From Cytophagaceae bacterium (GTDB lineage Bacteria; Bacteroidota; Bacteroidia; Cytophagales; Spirosomataceae): DNA of 64,000 nucleotides. The stretch spans positions 1-64,000 of the forward strand of contig JAIXOL010000077.1 of assembly GCA_027486845.1 (NCBI GenBank), written 5' to 3'. Position 1 is the first letter of the stretch; each line of letters begins with the position of its first letter. This document shows, one piece after another, positions 41,686 through 51,515 of the stretch. A program made the translations under genes and the position numbers. The notes under the pieces are model-generated. The model saw nothing but the letters and a program-made list of their open reading frames with translations. It was not told the origin of the DNA and ran no database searches.

Positions 41686-42948
41686 CTAAGTCTTTCTTTT
41701 CTTCTTTTTAGCCGATGGGAAAAGTACATTGTTTAAAATAAGGCGATACCCTGGCGAATGCGGAAAAAGATTTAAGTCAGTGGGTGTTCGGTGAAAACCT
41801 CGACGACCTTCAGGGTCGTGTCCGCCATAAAACACCCATTGACCAAGCCCAATTTCGCCGTATATATATCTGTTCGATTCCTTACTTTCACCCATCACTA
41901 AAACGTTTGATTTGACTGTTTTTTTATTAAAAGCAGTCGTTTGACCCATAAATTCTCGAATCAAATGCTCATGATTTTGCACCAACATAGCCGGAATAAA
42001 ATCCCATTTGGCTGAAAAATCGAATAGGTTGAAGTAACTATTAATTTCCTCATCAAATCTACCATTTGAAGCGTTTATATCAGAAAACGACATCGAATTA
42101 TAACCGTAACCATCGCCATCGTTGAGGTATAAAGTGAAGTCTTCAAATGCAAAAGTTTTATTAAAATCGAGCATTTCTTGGGCCTTATTGTCAACATTAT
42201 CGCCATCGAAGCGACTACTTACAATATCAACTCCTTCGGCAGAAAGAGCAATATCGAGGGTTTCTGCACCCGAACACATCGCAAATAAAAATCCTCCTCC
42301 CATACAATAGGCTTTAATGGTTTTGGCAACATCAAGTTTGAGTGCCGAAATCTTATTGTACTTAAATCGTTGGGCAATTTCTTCTTGAGCTTTCATGTCT
42401 TTATAGCTCATTCGACGCATATTTCGACCAAATTGTCCAGTAAAATCTTCATGATGCAGGTGTAGCCAATCGTATTTATTAAGGTCGCCTCGCAGAATTT
42501 CTTCATCATAAACTATCTCAAATGGTATTTCGGCGTATTTCAGCACCTGTAAAACAGCATCGGTATCTTCAAACGATGAAAGACTGATTTTTGAAGGTGT
42601 ATAAACTGCGATACGTGCTGCTTTGTGCAGTCGCATGATTTCCATGTTTATATCAGGATTCGAGATTTGTTGTTTAAGTGTTTGTACATCGGCATCCGAA
42701 ATGATATCAAACGAAACGCCTCGAATCAAGCATTCTTTTTGAGTATTTGATGTATAATTTATCAAAAAACTCCCTCCTCGATAATTGAGCAGCCAGTCGA
42801 TTTCGGTATTATTTTTTAGGCTTGTGTAGGCTATTCCATAAGCTTTTAGATGATTAGTTTGGCTATTATCCATCGGAATTAAAATGGCATTGGCGAAACT
42901 TTGCCCCGCAAACAAGAGCAATAACAGAGGAAGAAATCTATTAGACAT
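41686..42948 (-). CDS. Secreted protein with class I glutamine-amidotransferase-like fold
   Basis: 420 residues with a signal peptide (MSNRFLPLLLLLFAGQSFA). Homologues in Bacteroidota are often annotated asparagine synthetase B, but no ATP pyrophosphatase domain is visible. The segment AYCMGGGFLFAMCSGAETLDIAL resembles the nucleophile elbow of the GATase1-like superfamily, and HLHHEDF and GGHDPEG may be part of the site. No substrate can be assigned. Basic tail (KKKKRKT). Confidence 0.7.
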   Translation of the reverse strand: MSNRFLPLLLLLFAGQSFANAILIPMDNSQTNHLKAYGIAYTSLKNNTEIDWLLNYRGGSFLINYTSNTQKECLIRGVSFDIISDADVQTLKQQISNPDINMEIMRLHKAARIAVYTPSKISLSSFEDTDAVLQVLKYAEIPFEIVYDEEILRGDLNKYDWLHLHHEDFTGQFGRNMRRMSYKDMKAQEEIAQRFKYNKISALKLDVAKTIKAYCMGGGFLFAMCSGAETLDIALSAEGVDIVSSRFDGDNVDNKAQEMLDFNKTFAFEDFTLYLNDGDGYGYNSMSFSDINASNGRFDEEINSYFNLFDFSAKWDFIPAMLVQNHEHLIREFMGQTTAFNKKTVKSNVLVMGESKESNRYIYGEIGLGQWVFYGGHDPEGRRGFHRTPTDLNLFPHSPGYRLILNNVLFPSAKKKKRKT

Positions 42949-43055
42949 GGCTCAAGTATTTAAAGAATTTAATCAAATATACTGAAAAGAATTCTTAATA
43001 AAATGCTTGTGAGAAATAAAATTATTTGCTGATAATCAGATGGTTATAAGGGGTT

Positions 43056-43523
43056 TTAAATATGGTGTTTGCTCAGTTGATCAACGAATTTCAAGATTAT
43101 CTTCACTTGATTTTCCTCTGATTTTATGGAAATAATTTGTTCGATTATGTTGTTTTTTTCATCTTCTGAAAGATTTTCGAAGGCTTTTAAAACTTCTGCA
43201 TCATTGAAAGTTTCTATGATTTCTTTTTCGGCGATTTGTTCTTTTGTTGTCAGTAAATAGAGCGTCACGTTCACGGTGTCGCCACCACTTTTTTTAATTT
43301 CTTTTCGTATCTTATGATTTACTGAAATCAATTTGTCCTGTCCTGAAATCGTAAATAAGTTGATACTTTCAATCTTGTAATCATCAATAAAGCCCGAAAC
43401 TTTCAGCGAACCCCATTTTCCGATAATCTGTTTTGTGTTGGGAATTTGAATATGATATGTCCAAGCTCCTTTATTGGGCTCATATTTCAATTCAAGCTTT
43501 TGGTCTTTTACTAAATAGTTCAT
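43056..43523 (-). CDS. DUF1905/YdeI-type protein
   Basis: 155 residues. Residues 1-100 match DUF1905 (GAWTYHIQIPN, WGSLKVSGFIDDYKIESINLF, VTLYLLTTKEQ), followed by a short OmdA-like tail that normally begins with EVLKAF(E)NLSEDEKN. The function of this fold is unknown. It is followed by the next minus-strand gene 27 bp away and may be in its operon. Confidence 0.8.
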   Translation of the reverse strand: MNYLVKDQKLELKYEPNKGAWTYHIQIPNTKQIIGKWGSLKVSGFIDDYKIESINLFTISGQDKLISVNHKIRKEIKKSGGDTVNVTLYLLTTKEQIAEKEIIETFNDAEVLKAFENLSEDEKNNIIEQIISIKSEENQVKIILKFVDQLSKHHI

Positions 43524-43550
43524 TACATTTGGTAGCTGTCTTATGACTTT

Positions 43551-44510
43551 TCAGTTTATAGAAAGACTTTGAGCTGCACTTTTTCCCGAGATAAATGCTC
43601 CTTCGATACTACCAATCCCAAAACCATCTCCTGCAAAAATCAGAGGAAATTTGGTAGTTTTCGATGCCAAAAAAATATCATCGTAGCGTTCGGAGGCCAA
43701 ACTATATCGCCAACGATGTACTTGGCAACTTTCTACCGAATCAGCAGGAATCAAATCTGTTATTTCGGAAAGTAATAGATTGCCAATTTGAGTCAAATCA
43801 TCATCAAAATGTGCTAAACTAAAAACTGGATTGGCATGAATAGTTGCCGAGAAAATCGGAGAAATTCCTTTTTGAAAATTATCGGCAATCCAAGAAATAT
43901 TGCCTTTTTGGAGGCTGATTCCGCCTGGACTTGGAATGTTTGTTTGGGTTTTCAAACTTGCCATAACGGCTATACAAGGTTGATAATGAATACTTTGTAA
44001 AGATTCAATGTCCGTAAAGGCCATTTCACTTTTCTGCAATAATTCAATAGCTTGTGGGGCAGGAGCGGTGCAAATCAAAGCATCAGATTCGTAGAAATTG
44101 CCTGCTTCAGTTATTACTTTACAGCCGTTTTCGGTTTCTAATATACTGATTACTTTTTCGTTAGTTTTGATGTTGAGCCCTTCTGCCAAAAACTTTGGAA
44201 TCGTATTCATTCCATCAATACCGATAACTCTTGCGTGTGAAAAGGTTTTATCTCCTTCTTGCAAATTCCATTCTTTGGCAATGTTTTTTTGAATAATATT
44301 TTGTGTAAATGCTTGAAAATCAGTAGTTTTTGTAGAAAAATATTGAGCTCCATGGTCAAAACGAGCTTCACCTGCTCGACGAGTTGCCATACGACCGCCT
44401 ACACCTCTTCCTTTATCGAGAATGATTACTTCCCAATTATTTTTTATTAATTCATGGGCGGCTGTCAAACCAGATAAACCCGCTCCGATGATGATGCAAG
44501 ACTTTTTCAA
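43551..44510 (-). CDS. FAD-dependent oxidoreductase, renalase/amine oxidase-like
   Basis: 319 residues. The Rossmann dinucleotide motif is IIGAGLSGLTAAHEL (6-20), followed by VIILDKGRGVGGRMATRR and RFDHGAQYFSTK, both diagnostic of the renalase-like branch, and the closing FAD motif LIFAGDGFG..GSIEGAFISGKSAA. Bacterial renalases oxidise aberrant NAD(P)H isomers. Substrate is inferred from homology only. Confidence 0.85.
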   Translation of the reverse strand: MKKSCIIIGAGLSGLTAAHELIKNNWEVIILDKGRGVGGRMATRRAGEARFDHGAQYFSTKTTDFQAFTQNIIQKNIAKEWNLQEGDKTFSHARVIGIDGMNTIPKFLAEGLNIKTNEKVISILETENGCKVITEAGNFYESDALICTAPAPQAIELLQKSEMAFTDIESLQSIHYQPCIAVMASLKTQTNIPSPGGISLQKGNISWIADNFQKGISPIFSATIHANPVFSLAHFDDDLTQIGNLLLSEITDLIPADSVESCQVHRWRYSLASERYDDIFLASKTTKFPLIFAGDGFGIGSIEGAFISGKSAAQSLSIN

Positions 44511-44633
44511 TTTAGTGTAATATTTTTGGTGAAATGTTTTATAAACTACTGATAGACAGTGTTTTGTTTTACAATTAGCTAATGATTGCCGTTCGTGGGA
44601 CTTTCTTATTTAACCATCATCTGCACGAAAGGT

Positions 44634-45224
44634 TTATTTTTTTCTTTGTAACCAATGATTGGCTTTATAGCACAGCCAAGCCGAACTAGCTCCAATGACC
44701 GCTCCAACCAACACATCACTCGGATAATGTACTCCTAAGTGTAAGCGTGAATACGCAACTGCTCCCGCCCATGTGTAAGCAGGCACAACAACATACCATT
44801 TTTTGAAAGTTAGACTTAATGAAGTTGCCGTTGAGAATGCGGCAGTAGTATGTCCAGATGGAAAAGCAGGGTCATTTTCTATGTAGTATGGAAGAATAAT
44901 GGGGTAGGTTATATATGGGCGATCACGATTGATTATTTTTTTGAGTGAATAGGTGGTTCCCATCGAAATCGCTAGCGTAGCCAATGAGGTAAGTCCTTGT
45001 CGTTGGAGGTTTTTATCTTTCTTGATAAAGCCCGAACCCAACAAGCTGATTGGAAAGGCAACACTTAACGGATACACCGATTTGCTAATGCTATTTAATG
45101 ATTTATCAAGATTTTGGTTGCGGTCTTGATTGATGTCTTTGAGAATATCAATGTCAAGATTTTGGGCAAAAGGACTGAAACTTATTAGAAAAAGTGTAAA
45201 GAAAATTATAGCGATTTTTGTCAT
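44634..45224 (-). CDS. PAP2-family phosphatase
   Basis: 196 residues with a signal peptide or anchor (MTKIAIIFFTLFLISFSPFAQ). The phosphatidic-acid phosphatase signature is complete: KKIINRDRP, FPSGHTTAAF and SRLHLGVHYPSDV, which hold the catalytic Lys/Arg, Ser-His and Arg-His-Asp. At least two hydrophobic segments accompany it. It probably dephosphorylates lipids such as undecaprenyl pyrophosphate or lipid A at the periplasmic side. Confidence 0.92.
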   Translation of the reverse strand: MTKIAIIFFTLFLISFSPFAQNLDIDILKDINQDRNQNLDKSLNSISKSVYPLSVAFPISLLGSGFIKKDKNLQRQGLTSLATLAISMGTTYSLKKIINRDRPYITYPIILPYYIENDPAFPSGHTTAAFSTATSLSLTFKKWYVVVPAYTWAGAVAYSRLHLGVHYPSDVLVGAVIGASSAWLCYKANHWLQRKK

Positions 45225-45358
45225 TGTTTTGGGTGTAGAACAATCTACTAACTTGTTGGTAAGTATTGGGAGTAGTTAGGAATTTGAATTTATTTCTTAA
45301 TAACTTAACCCTTTTTATCCACTTTTTGAGCGAACAGGATGTTCGCTTTACAGTTAAG

Positions 45359-45904
45359 CTATTTGATTATAACTCGTTCATTACTAAGCAAATGTTGATT
45401 TTCTTCGAGAGTCATACTTGATTTTTCGTTGTCGAAGTCGTCTTTATACGCTTCTTTTAACTGTTTACGTTTGATAGCTTCGAGGCAACGTCTGACGTCG
45501 TTGCGGTCTTCGAGTTCGAGCATCGGTACTTCGGCTGGCTTGCCGTTGTCGTCTTTGGCAACCATCGTAAAATACGAGGTATTGGTATGCTTTTGTTCGC
45601 CAGTTTTTACATTTTCGGATACTACTCTAATGCCAATTACCATTGAGCTTCTGCCTACATAATTTACAGAGGCATGAAGTGAAAGTAATTCGCCGACCTC
45701 AATTGGTTGTAAGAAATTTACACCATCAACCGACACAGTAACAACATACGCACCTGCGTGTTTCGAAGCACAGGCATAAGCTACTTTATCCATGAGTGAA
45801 AGAAGGATTCCTCCGTGAATTTTACCACCAAAATTGGCGTAAGACGGAATCATTAATTCGGTAATTGTAGTGCGTGAATAAGAGATAGGTTTCGATTTTT
45901 GCAT
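45359..45904 (-). CDS. Acyl-CoA thioesterase (hotdog fold)
   Basis: The ATG at 45904 is chosen; a longer start at 45931 would sit directly after a TATCTTTA -7-like box. 181 residues. YANFGGKIHGGILLSLMDKVAYACASKHAG is the hotdog signature with the Asp in the helix, followed by VTVSVDGVNFLQPIEVGELLSL and VGRSSMVIGIRV. It belongs with YciA-type acyl-CoA thioesterases; the 60-residue charged C-terminal tail is an extension. An AGCGAACA-GGA-TGTTCGCT hairpin lies just past the stop (45329-45347). Confidence 0.88.
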   Translation of the reverse strand: MQKSKPISYSRTTITELMIPSYANFGGKIHGGILLSLMDKVAYACASKHAGAYVVTVSVDGVNFLQPIEVGELLSLHASVNYVGRSSMVIGIRVVSENVKTGEQKHTNTSYFTMVAKDDNGKPAEVPMLELEDRNDVRRCLEAIKRKQLKEAYKDDFDNEKSSMTLEENQHLLSNERVIIK

Positions 45905-45963
45905 TGATTTATAAAAAATTGTAGAACTCATTGTAAAGATAGGGGAGTTTTAAAATAAAACAA

Positions 45964-45995
45964 AAACGCCACCGCAATCTTGTGCTGTGGCGTTT
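45964..45995 (-). terminator. Terminator of the 1225-aa surface protein gene
   Basis: AAACGCCACCGC and GCTGTGGCGTTT form a 12-bp stem with one mismatch; on the minus strand it is followed by TTGTTTTATTTT. Confidence 0.75.
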
Positions 45996-46143
45996 AATAT
46001 AAACCCTAACCCATAAAAATTAATAGCGTATAAATATTACTTTTTTTTGTAATATTTTTCTATTTGCTTTTGCAATATTGCCCCATAAATTATTAAAAGG
46101 CACTTTGCTTTTCAAATTTGTTATAATAATTAATAATAAAAAT

Positions 46144-49100
46144 TTATTTTTGTGTTTTTTCAAGATTGTTTACTTTGGCTTCGAGAACCTCAATTTGCTT
46201 ATTTGCCTTAATCATATAAAGTGTAAGCTCTTCGATTTTCTCTAATAATTTAGCACTTGTTTCCATTACATCCATGCCACTTTTTGCCATTTGTTCAGCC
46301 GATGGAACGTTTGGTAAATGATGGTAGTAATCGATATGTTTTTCAACATCTCTGAGTGGCATTAACTTATATCCATTTTCGAAAACATAATCGGCCCAAC
46401 GGTCAGAATTAGCTACTGCTACTCTTACCCTTTCGGTCAAGATTCCGCCTTTAACGTACAATTGAAAGTCTCCAGGAAATGAGTTGATACCCGTTCCGAT
46501 TACTACTTTTCCATTGTTTGAATTTTGCAAACGGCCATCAGTGATTGCCCAACCTGCTCCAGTATTACCTCCGCCAGTTGTTACTCCATCATTGACCAAA
46601 ATTACGTTTCCATTATCATCAACCGAAAGCACTTTTCCGTATCTATCACCTGCTGCAGATGACGATTTAAGTTTTGCAAACTGTAAACCGCTCACACCAT
46701 CGGTACTTGTCGAGATTACAACACCTTTAGTATTATTGTTTAAAATAGCCCCACCTGTGTCGGACTTCCAAAGTTCGACTGTTGGAGTTGTTCCTCCATT
46801 TGTGGTTGGCGTATTTACCAAAATTACATTACCGTTGGCATCAACTGAAAGGACTTTTTGAGTAGTTACGGTTGGGGTATTATTGCTACTCAGTTTTGGT
46901 AAAGTCAGAGCATTGATTGAGACAGTACCTGTGTTTGCATTGCTTATGTTATCGGCTGAAACTGTCCACGATGATGGTGTATTTACAACCGTACCTGTTA
47001 CACCAACCGAGTCTCTTACCAAAATTACGTTTCCGTTATCATCTACCGAAAGTACTTTTCCTGATGGTCTTGATGCAGGAAATGATAGTTTTAATTGGTT
47101 AAGTACTATGCCACTACGGTTGGTTAATGAACCATTGGTTATTAAATTGCCCGATTCGATATTAATACCACTTTTTACTGATAAACCATTACTGATGTTG
47201 GCTTTACCAAGGTTTGAATTAACGATGTCGTTACCACTAATTGTCCAAGGTGAAGGTGTACTATTCGGTACATTTCCTAAAATTACATTTCCTGCATTAT
47301 CAACAGTTAAGAATTTTTGTGTTGAAATCGGTGAAATTGATTCGCTTGTGAAAGGTAGAGTAAGACCATTGTTGATTATGACTCTACCTGTATTGCTGTT
47401 GACAATTGTTGTGCCTGAAGCTGACCACAACGATGAAACTACTGGTGTTGAACTACTGACTACGCCTACCGAATCTTTCACCAAGATTACATTTCCGTTA
47501 TCATCAACCGAAAGTACTTTACCGTAGCCTTTTCCTGCTGGATTTGAGGCTTTCAACTGAGCAAACTGTAATCCACTTTTATTTTCTACGGCACTATTAA
47601 GCTCTAAAGTACCAGATTGTAAGCGGAAACCATTTTTTGCCCAAAGTCCATTGTTAATGTAAACGCCACCTGTATTTTTATTGGAAATATTTGTCCTATC
47701 TAAAGTCCAATCAGATATTGGGGCTGTGATTGGTGGCACATTAGCCAAAATTACATTACCTGTATTATCAACAGTCAAGAATTTTTGTGTTGAAATCGGT
47801 GTAATTGTTTCACTTGTAAAAGGTAAAGTAATACCATTGTTGATTATGACTCTACCTGTATTGCTATTGACAATTGATGTGCCTGAAATTGCCCACAACG
47901 ATGAAACTACTGGTGTGCCGACTACGCCCACCGAATCTTTTACCAAGATTACATTTCCGTTATCATCCACTGAAAGTACTTTTCCGTAGCCTTTTGCTGC
48001 TGAATTTGAGGCTTTCAACTGAGTAAATTGTAATCCACTTTTATTTTCTATGGCACTATTAAGCTCTAAAGTGCCAGATTGTAAGCGGAAGCCATTTTTT
48101 GCCCAAAGTCCATTATTGATATAAACGCCACCCGTATTTTTGTTGGAAATATTTGTCCCGTCTAAAGTCCAATCAGATATTGGGGCTGTGCTTGGTGGTA
48201 CATTGGCCAAAATTACATTACCTGTTTTATCAACTGTAAGGAATTTTTGAGCTGATGTTGTAACTGTAATATCACTGTTTAATTTCGATAAAATCAAACT
48301 ATTATTGATATTAACCGAACCAATATTGCTATTTCCTATATTGTCACCATTGATGTTCCAAGGTGAAGTACTCACAGGTATTGTGCTGCCGGTGGCCACA
48401 GAATCTCTTACCAAGATTACATTTCCGTTATCATCCACCGAAAGTACTTTTCCATTAGGACGAAATGCTGTATTTGAAGCCTTAATGTTTCCTAATTGTA
48501 TGAGACCATTTAATGTTACCTTACCTGCATTTGTGTTAGACAGCGTACTGCCATTGAGTCCCCAATATGAAGGAGCTGAAGTGCTAATTGAGTCACGGGC
48601 TAAAACAATTAAACCATTATCATCTACTGTTAAGATTTTGCCATTTGATTTAATGGTTGGCGAAATCGTACGGAGGCTTTTGAATCGGATATTACTCAAA
48701 ATTACATCGCCAGCATTGTTGTTCTCGATAGAACTGCCTTTTAAAGTCCAATAACTCGGTGCTGACACAGCTGTCGTGGATGAAGTTCCGACCGAGTCGC
48801 GTACTAAAATCACTCGTCCTTGTTTATCGACAGATAATACTTTAAGATTTGATTTTTCGGCAGGGGAATCACTGTTCAATTGCTTAAATTCTAAACCACT
48901 TAGATTTACTGTTTTACTATCAACAGATAAAGCACTTCCAGGGTTTTGGGTGTTAATCCCTACACGAGCTTTATCGAAATCGCCATAAATAAGTGCTACA
49001 TTTTGAAAATTATTATCGATATATAATTTATTATTTCCAATCTCATTCATACCAGCCTTATAACCAATAAAGACATTACCATCGCCCACCGAACGTAGGC

Positions 49101-49821
49101 CTGCCTGTGTACCAACACCTACATTCTGTGAACCCGTAATATTAGTATATAAGGAATTTGCTCCGACAGCTACATTGTCACTACCTGTTTGGCTACGAAG
49201 TAATGACTGATAACCAATCGCAATATTATTCAGACCTAAGTTAGCATCATGCAAAGCATAAGCACCAATGGCAATAGAGTTATAACCAAGACTTCGATGG
49301 CCAGCTCTATAACCGAAAAAAGTATTGCCAAAACGAAAATCAATCAAACCTGAACGATAATTATTAACTTTAAAAACTAAAGATGTAGTATCAACTGTAC
49401 CCAGAAAGTTTTGTTCAGCATTTAAACCCGAATTTCCTCCTAAACTCCAACCAGAACTTCCAGTTGAAGGAGCTGATGAAAAGGGGTCTGAATTAATTGG
49501 TGCACCATCAATATTACGGGCATAAAGACCTTTCCAAACTTCCCCATCAAAGAAATAGAAACCTGTAAAAAAATCAATCTGATAAACCATCAAACCAGTT
49601 GCTGGATTCTTAACACCTGCTCTTTGGGCTAAGGTCATTCGAGGAATCAGTAAGCCTTTTGATGTAGAAGTGAGATCCAATAATGCTGAACTATCGGGCT
49701 TTAAGGTGCCTATACCAACATTTGCGTTCTGTGCGAGTGTGGTAAAGGCACTCAAAAGTAGCAACATGAATGCTCCGACTCTCAGTCGGAGATTCTTGAA
49801 AGTTAAAATTATTACAGACAT
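46144..49821 (-). CDS. Large repeat-containing surface protein (1225 aa)
   Basis: The protein starts with a signal peptide (MLLLLSAFTTLAQ after a basic N-terminus). Residues 170-280 resemble YadA/Hia head repeats (NSIAIGAYAL, NNIAIGYQSL, DNVAVGANSL, QNVGVGTQAG). Residues about 300-1110 hold 11 copies of a GKVLSVDDNGNVILV-type motif alternating with a SWTL.G..I.NSNTG.V.INNGL motif. The C-terminus (1130-1225) is a small domain SDRWADYVFENGYKLMPL plus LPNVPSAEQMA and a coiled coil, the layout used by Bacteroidota surface fibres. Probable adhesin or tail-fibre-like protein. Confidence 0.8.
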   Translation of the reverse strand: MSVIILTFKNLRLRVGAFMLLLLSAFTTLAQNANVGIGTLKPDSSALLDLTSTSKGLLIPRMTLAQRAGVKNPATGLMVYQIDFFTGFYFFDGEVWKGLYARNIDGAPINSDPFSSAPSTGSSGWSLGGNSGLNAEQNFLGTVDTTSLVFKVNNYRSGLIDFRFGNTFFGYRAGHRSLGYNSIAIGAYALHDANLGLNNIAIGYQSLLRSQTGSDNVAVGANSLYTNITGSQNVGVGTQAGLRSVGDGNVFIGYKAGMNEIGNNKLYIDNNFQNVALIYGDFDKARVGINTQNPGSALSVDSKTVNLSGLEFKQLNSDSPAEKSNLKVLSVDKQGRVILVRDSVGTSSTTAVSAPSYWTLKGSSIENNNAGDVILSNIRFKSLRTISPTIKSNGKILTVDDNGLIVLARDSISTSAPSYWGLNGSTLSNTNAGKVTLNGLIQLGNIKASNTAFRPNGKVLSVDDNGNVILVRDSVATGSTIPVSTSPWNINGDNIGNSNIGSVNINNSLILSKLNSDITVTTSAQKFLTVDKTGNVILANVPPSTAPISDWTLDGTNISNKNTGGVYINNGLWAKNGFRLQSGTLELNSAIENKSGLQFTQLKASNSAAKGYGKVLSVDDNGNVILVKDSVGVVGTPVVSSLWAISGTSIVNSNTGRVIINNGITLPFTSETITPISTQKFLTVDNTGNVILANVPPITAPISDWTLDRTNISNKNTGGVYINNGLWAKNGFRLQSGTLELNSAVENKSGLQFAQLKASNPAGKGYGKVLSVDDNGNVILVKDSVGVVSSSTPVVSSLWSASGTTIVNSNTGRVIINNGLTLPFTSESISPISTQKFLTVDNAGNVILGNVPNSTPSPWTISGNDIVNSNLGKANISNGLSVKSGINIESGNLITNGSLTNRSGIVLNQLKLSFPASRPSGKVLSVDDNGNVILVRDSVGVTGTVVNTPSSWTVSADNISNANTGTVSINALTLPKLSSNNTPTVTTQKVLSVDANGNVILVNTPTTNGGTTPTVELWKSDTGGAILNNNTKGVVISTSTDGVSGLQFAKLKSSSAAGDRYGKVLSVDDNGNVILVNDGVTTGGGNTGAGWAITDGRLQNSNNGKVVIGTGINSFPGDFQLYVKGGILTERVRVAVANSDRWADYVFENGYKLMPLRDVEKHIDYYHHLPNVPSAEQMAKSGMDVMETSAKLLEKIEELTLYMIKANKQIEVLEAKVNNLEKTQK
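47275..48200. repeat. Tandem 462-bp duplication inside the surface protein gene
   Basis: The block around 47291-47737 and that around 47753-48199 match almost base for base at an offset of 462 bp (154 codons), so frame is kept. Copy number could change by recombination. Confidence 0.75.
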
Positions 49822-50458
49822 TTCTTATAATTAATTAATCGTAAGTATAAAACTTACTTTCGGGTTAAGTGACTAAAAAGGGCCACAGTGTTGACTTATT
49901 TAATTCAAATAGCATGCCAAAAAAATGAACTGATTAAATATTCTATAATGGTTTGATAATCAGCGTCTTGGCGTTGATGTTTAGGTAGATATAGGTTAAT
50001 TAAAGATTAAAGAAAGTTGGATGTTGGAATAGTTTGAGTACCTTTAACTGTAAAGTTTAACTTTTGCTAAGGTAACTTGATTTTGAAAAAGCAAATGGAT
50101 GAAGTTTAAAAATTGCTTAATTTTTAGCAATATTCATTGATTTTCAGAGTACTTTGTTAATTAATTTTACGAGATGTTTTTTGATTTTTTCTATAAATGA
50201 ATATGTTTGCAGTTACCTGTATTCAGAAAAGGAGTATTATTCACTTATAATATAATTTTATACAATAAATTCTACTAATAATCATAGAAAAGAATTTAAT
50301 TTTGGTGAAAACCCTTTTTACCGAACAATATTGCTAATGATTAATAATGAAATTTTGGGAGAAGTAAAGAAAACTAATTACTTTTGTGCCGAGTGTAGTA
50401 GGGTTTAGTTGAGGACAGTAACAGGCAAAATACTAAGAAAAATTAAGAAAATATTAAG
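49822..50458. promoter_or_regulatory. 637-bp divergent intergenic region; pfkA promoter
   Basis: AT-rich with no ORF of note. TACTTTTG (50379-50386) preceded by TTG at 50355-50357 (21-nt spacing) is a good candidate pfkA promoter. No riboswitch-like conserved structure was recognised. Confidence 0.45.
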
Positions 50459-51433
50459 ATGAAACGAATAGCAGTTTTTACTTCAGGAGGTGATGCACCG
50501 GGTATGAATGCATGTATCAGAGCCGTAGTTAGAGGAGCAATATACCACGGTTTAGAGGTTTACGGCATAAGAAGAGGATATAATGGAATGATTACGGGTG
50601 ATATTTTTCCGATGTATTCACAAACAGTAAGTAATATAGTTCAGCGTGGTGGTACAATGCTTAAATCGGCGAGAAGTAAGGAATTCATGACTCCCGAAGG
50701 TCGTAAAAAAGCGTATGAAAACCTAATGAATGCCGGTATTGAAGGACTTGTTGCAATTGGCGGAAACGGAACATTTACAGGTGCTGAAGTTTTTTATAAC
50801 GAGTACGAAATTCCAACGGTAGGTTGCCCAGGAACAATTGATAATGACCTTTATGGAACTGATTATACGATTGGTTTTGACACTGCAGTAAATACTTCAC
50901 TCGAAGCAATCGACAAAATCAGAGATACTGCTGACTCCCACGACCGTGTGTTTTTTATCGAAGTAATGGGTCGTGACTCGGGATATATTGCTATCCAATC
51001 TGGTATTGGTGGTGGAGCTGAAATTGTGATGGTTCCAGAAACACACACTCCACTCAAAAAAGTAATTAGTACATTGAAAGATGGTTGGTCACGCTCTAAA
51101 TCTTCATCAATCGTAGTGGTTGCTGAAGGTGACGAAGAAGGACACGCCGTTGATATTGCCGAAAAAATCAAGAATCAAGTAGCCGATAAACTCGATATTC
51201 GCGTAACAACCCTCGGACACATTCAACGTGGAGGTGCACCAACTGCTTACGACCGTATTTTGGCGAGTCGCTTAGGTTTAGGAGCCGTCGAAGGACTTAT
51301 CAAAGGGTACAAAAATGTTATGGCAGGAGTTGTAAACAACGAATTGGTTTTTACCCCATTTATTGATACTATCAAGAAACCAAAACCAATTCACGACGAT
51401 TTGTTGAGAATGGTGCATATTTTGAGTATGTAA
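50459..51433 (+). CDS. pfkA: 6-phosphofructokinase
   Basis: 324 residues, the normal size of bacterial ATP-dependent PfkA. FTSGGDAPGMNACIRAVVR is the nucleotide-binding glycine loop, IGGNGTFTGA the phosphate region, PGTIDNDLYGTDYTIGFDTAVNT the fructose-6-phosphate site with the catalytic Asp, and GHIQRGGAPTAYDR the effector or substrate Arg block. The catalytic IDND and the G at GGNGTFT are intact; the second glycine residue of the GGDGT motif is Asn here (GGNGTF), which is worth noting because GGD/N differences separate ATP- and PPi-dependent enzymes. Converts fructose 6-phosphate to the 1,6-bisphosphate in glycolysis. Confidence 0.95.
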   Translation: MKRIAVFTSGGDAPGMNACIRAVVRGAIYHGLEVYGIRRGYNGMITGDIFPMYSQTVSNIVQRGGTMLKSARSKEFMTPEGRKKAYENLMNAGIEGLVAIGGNGTFTGAEVFYNEYEIPTVGCPGTIDNDLYGTDYTIGFDTAVNTSLEAIDKIRDTADSHDRVFFIEVMGRDSGYIAIQSGIGGGAEIVMVPETHTPLKKVISTLKDGWSRSKSSSIVVVAEGDEEGHAVDIAEKIKNQVADKLDIRVTTLGHIQRGGAPTAYDRILASRLGLGAVEGLIKGYKNVMAGVVNNELVFTPFIDTIKKPKPIHDDLLRMVHILSM

Positions 51434-51440
51434 TTTTAAT

Positions 51441-51508
51441 TTACGATTTACGACTTCGGATTTACGATTTAGAGCAAAGCTATTCGTAATTCGCATTTCG
51501 TAAATCGT
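51441..51508. terminator. Palindrome between convergent pfkA and ydcF-like genes
   Basis: TACGATTTACGA (51441-51452) pairs with TCGTAAATCGTA (51497-51508), with further CGTAAAT-type repeats between. It lies between two converging genes and may terminate both. Same motif family as 37604-37630. Confidence 0.55.
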
Positions 51509-51515
51509 ACATTCT

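Noticed and set aside
46144-49821. CRISPR-like periodic repeats
   Set aside because: The repeats are in frame, of uneven length and inside a coding sequence; no spacer-repeat architecture or cas genes.
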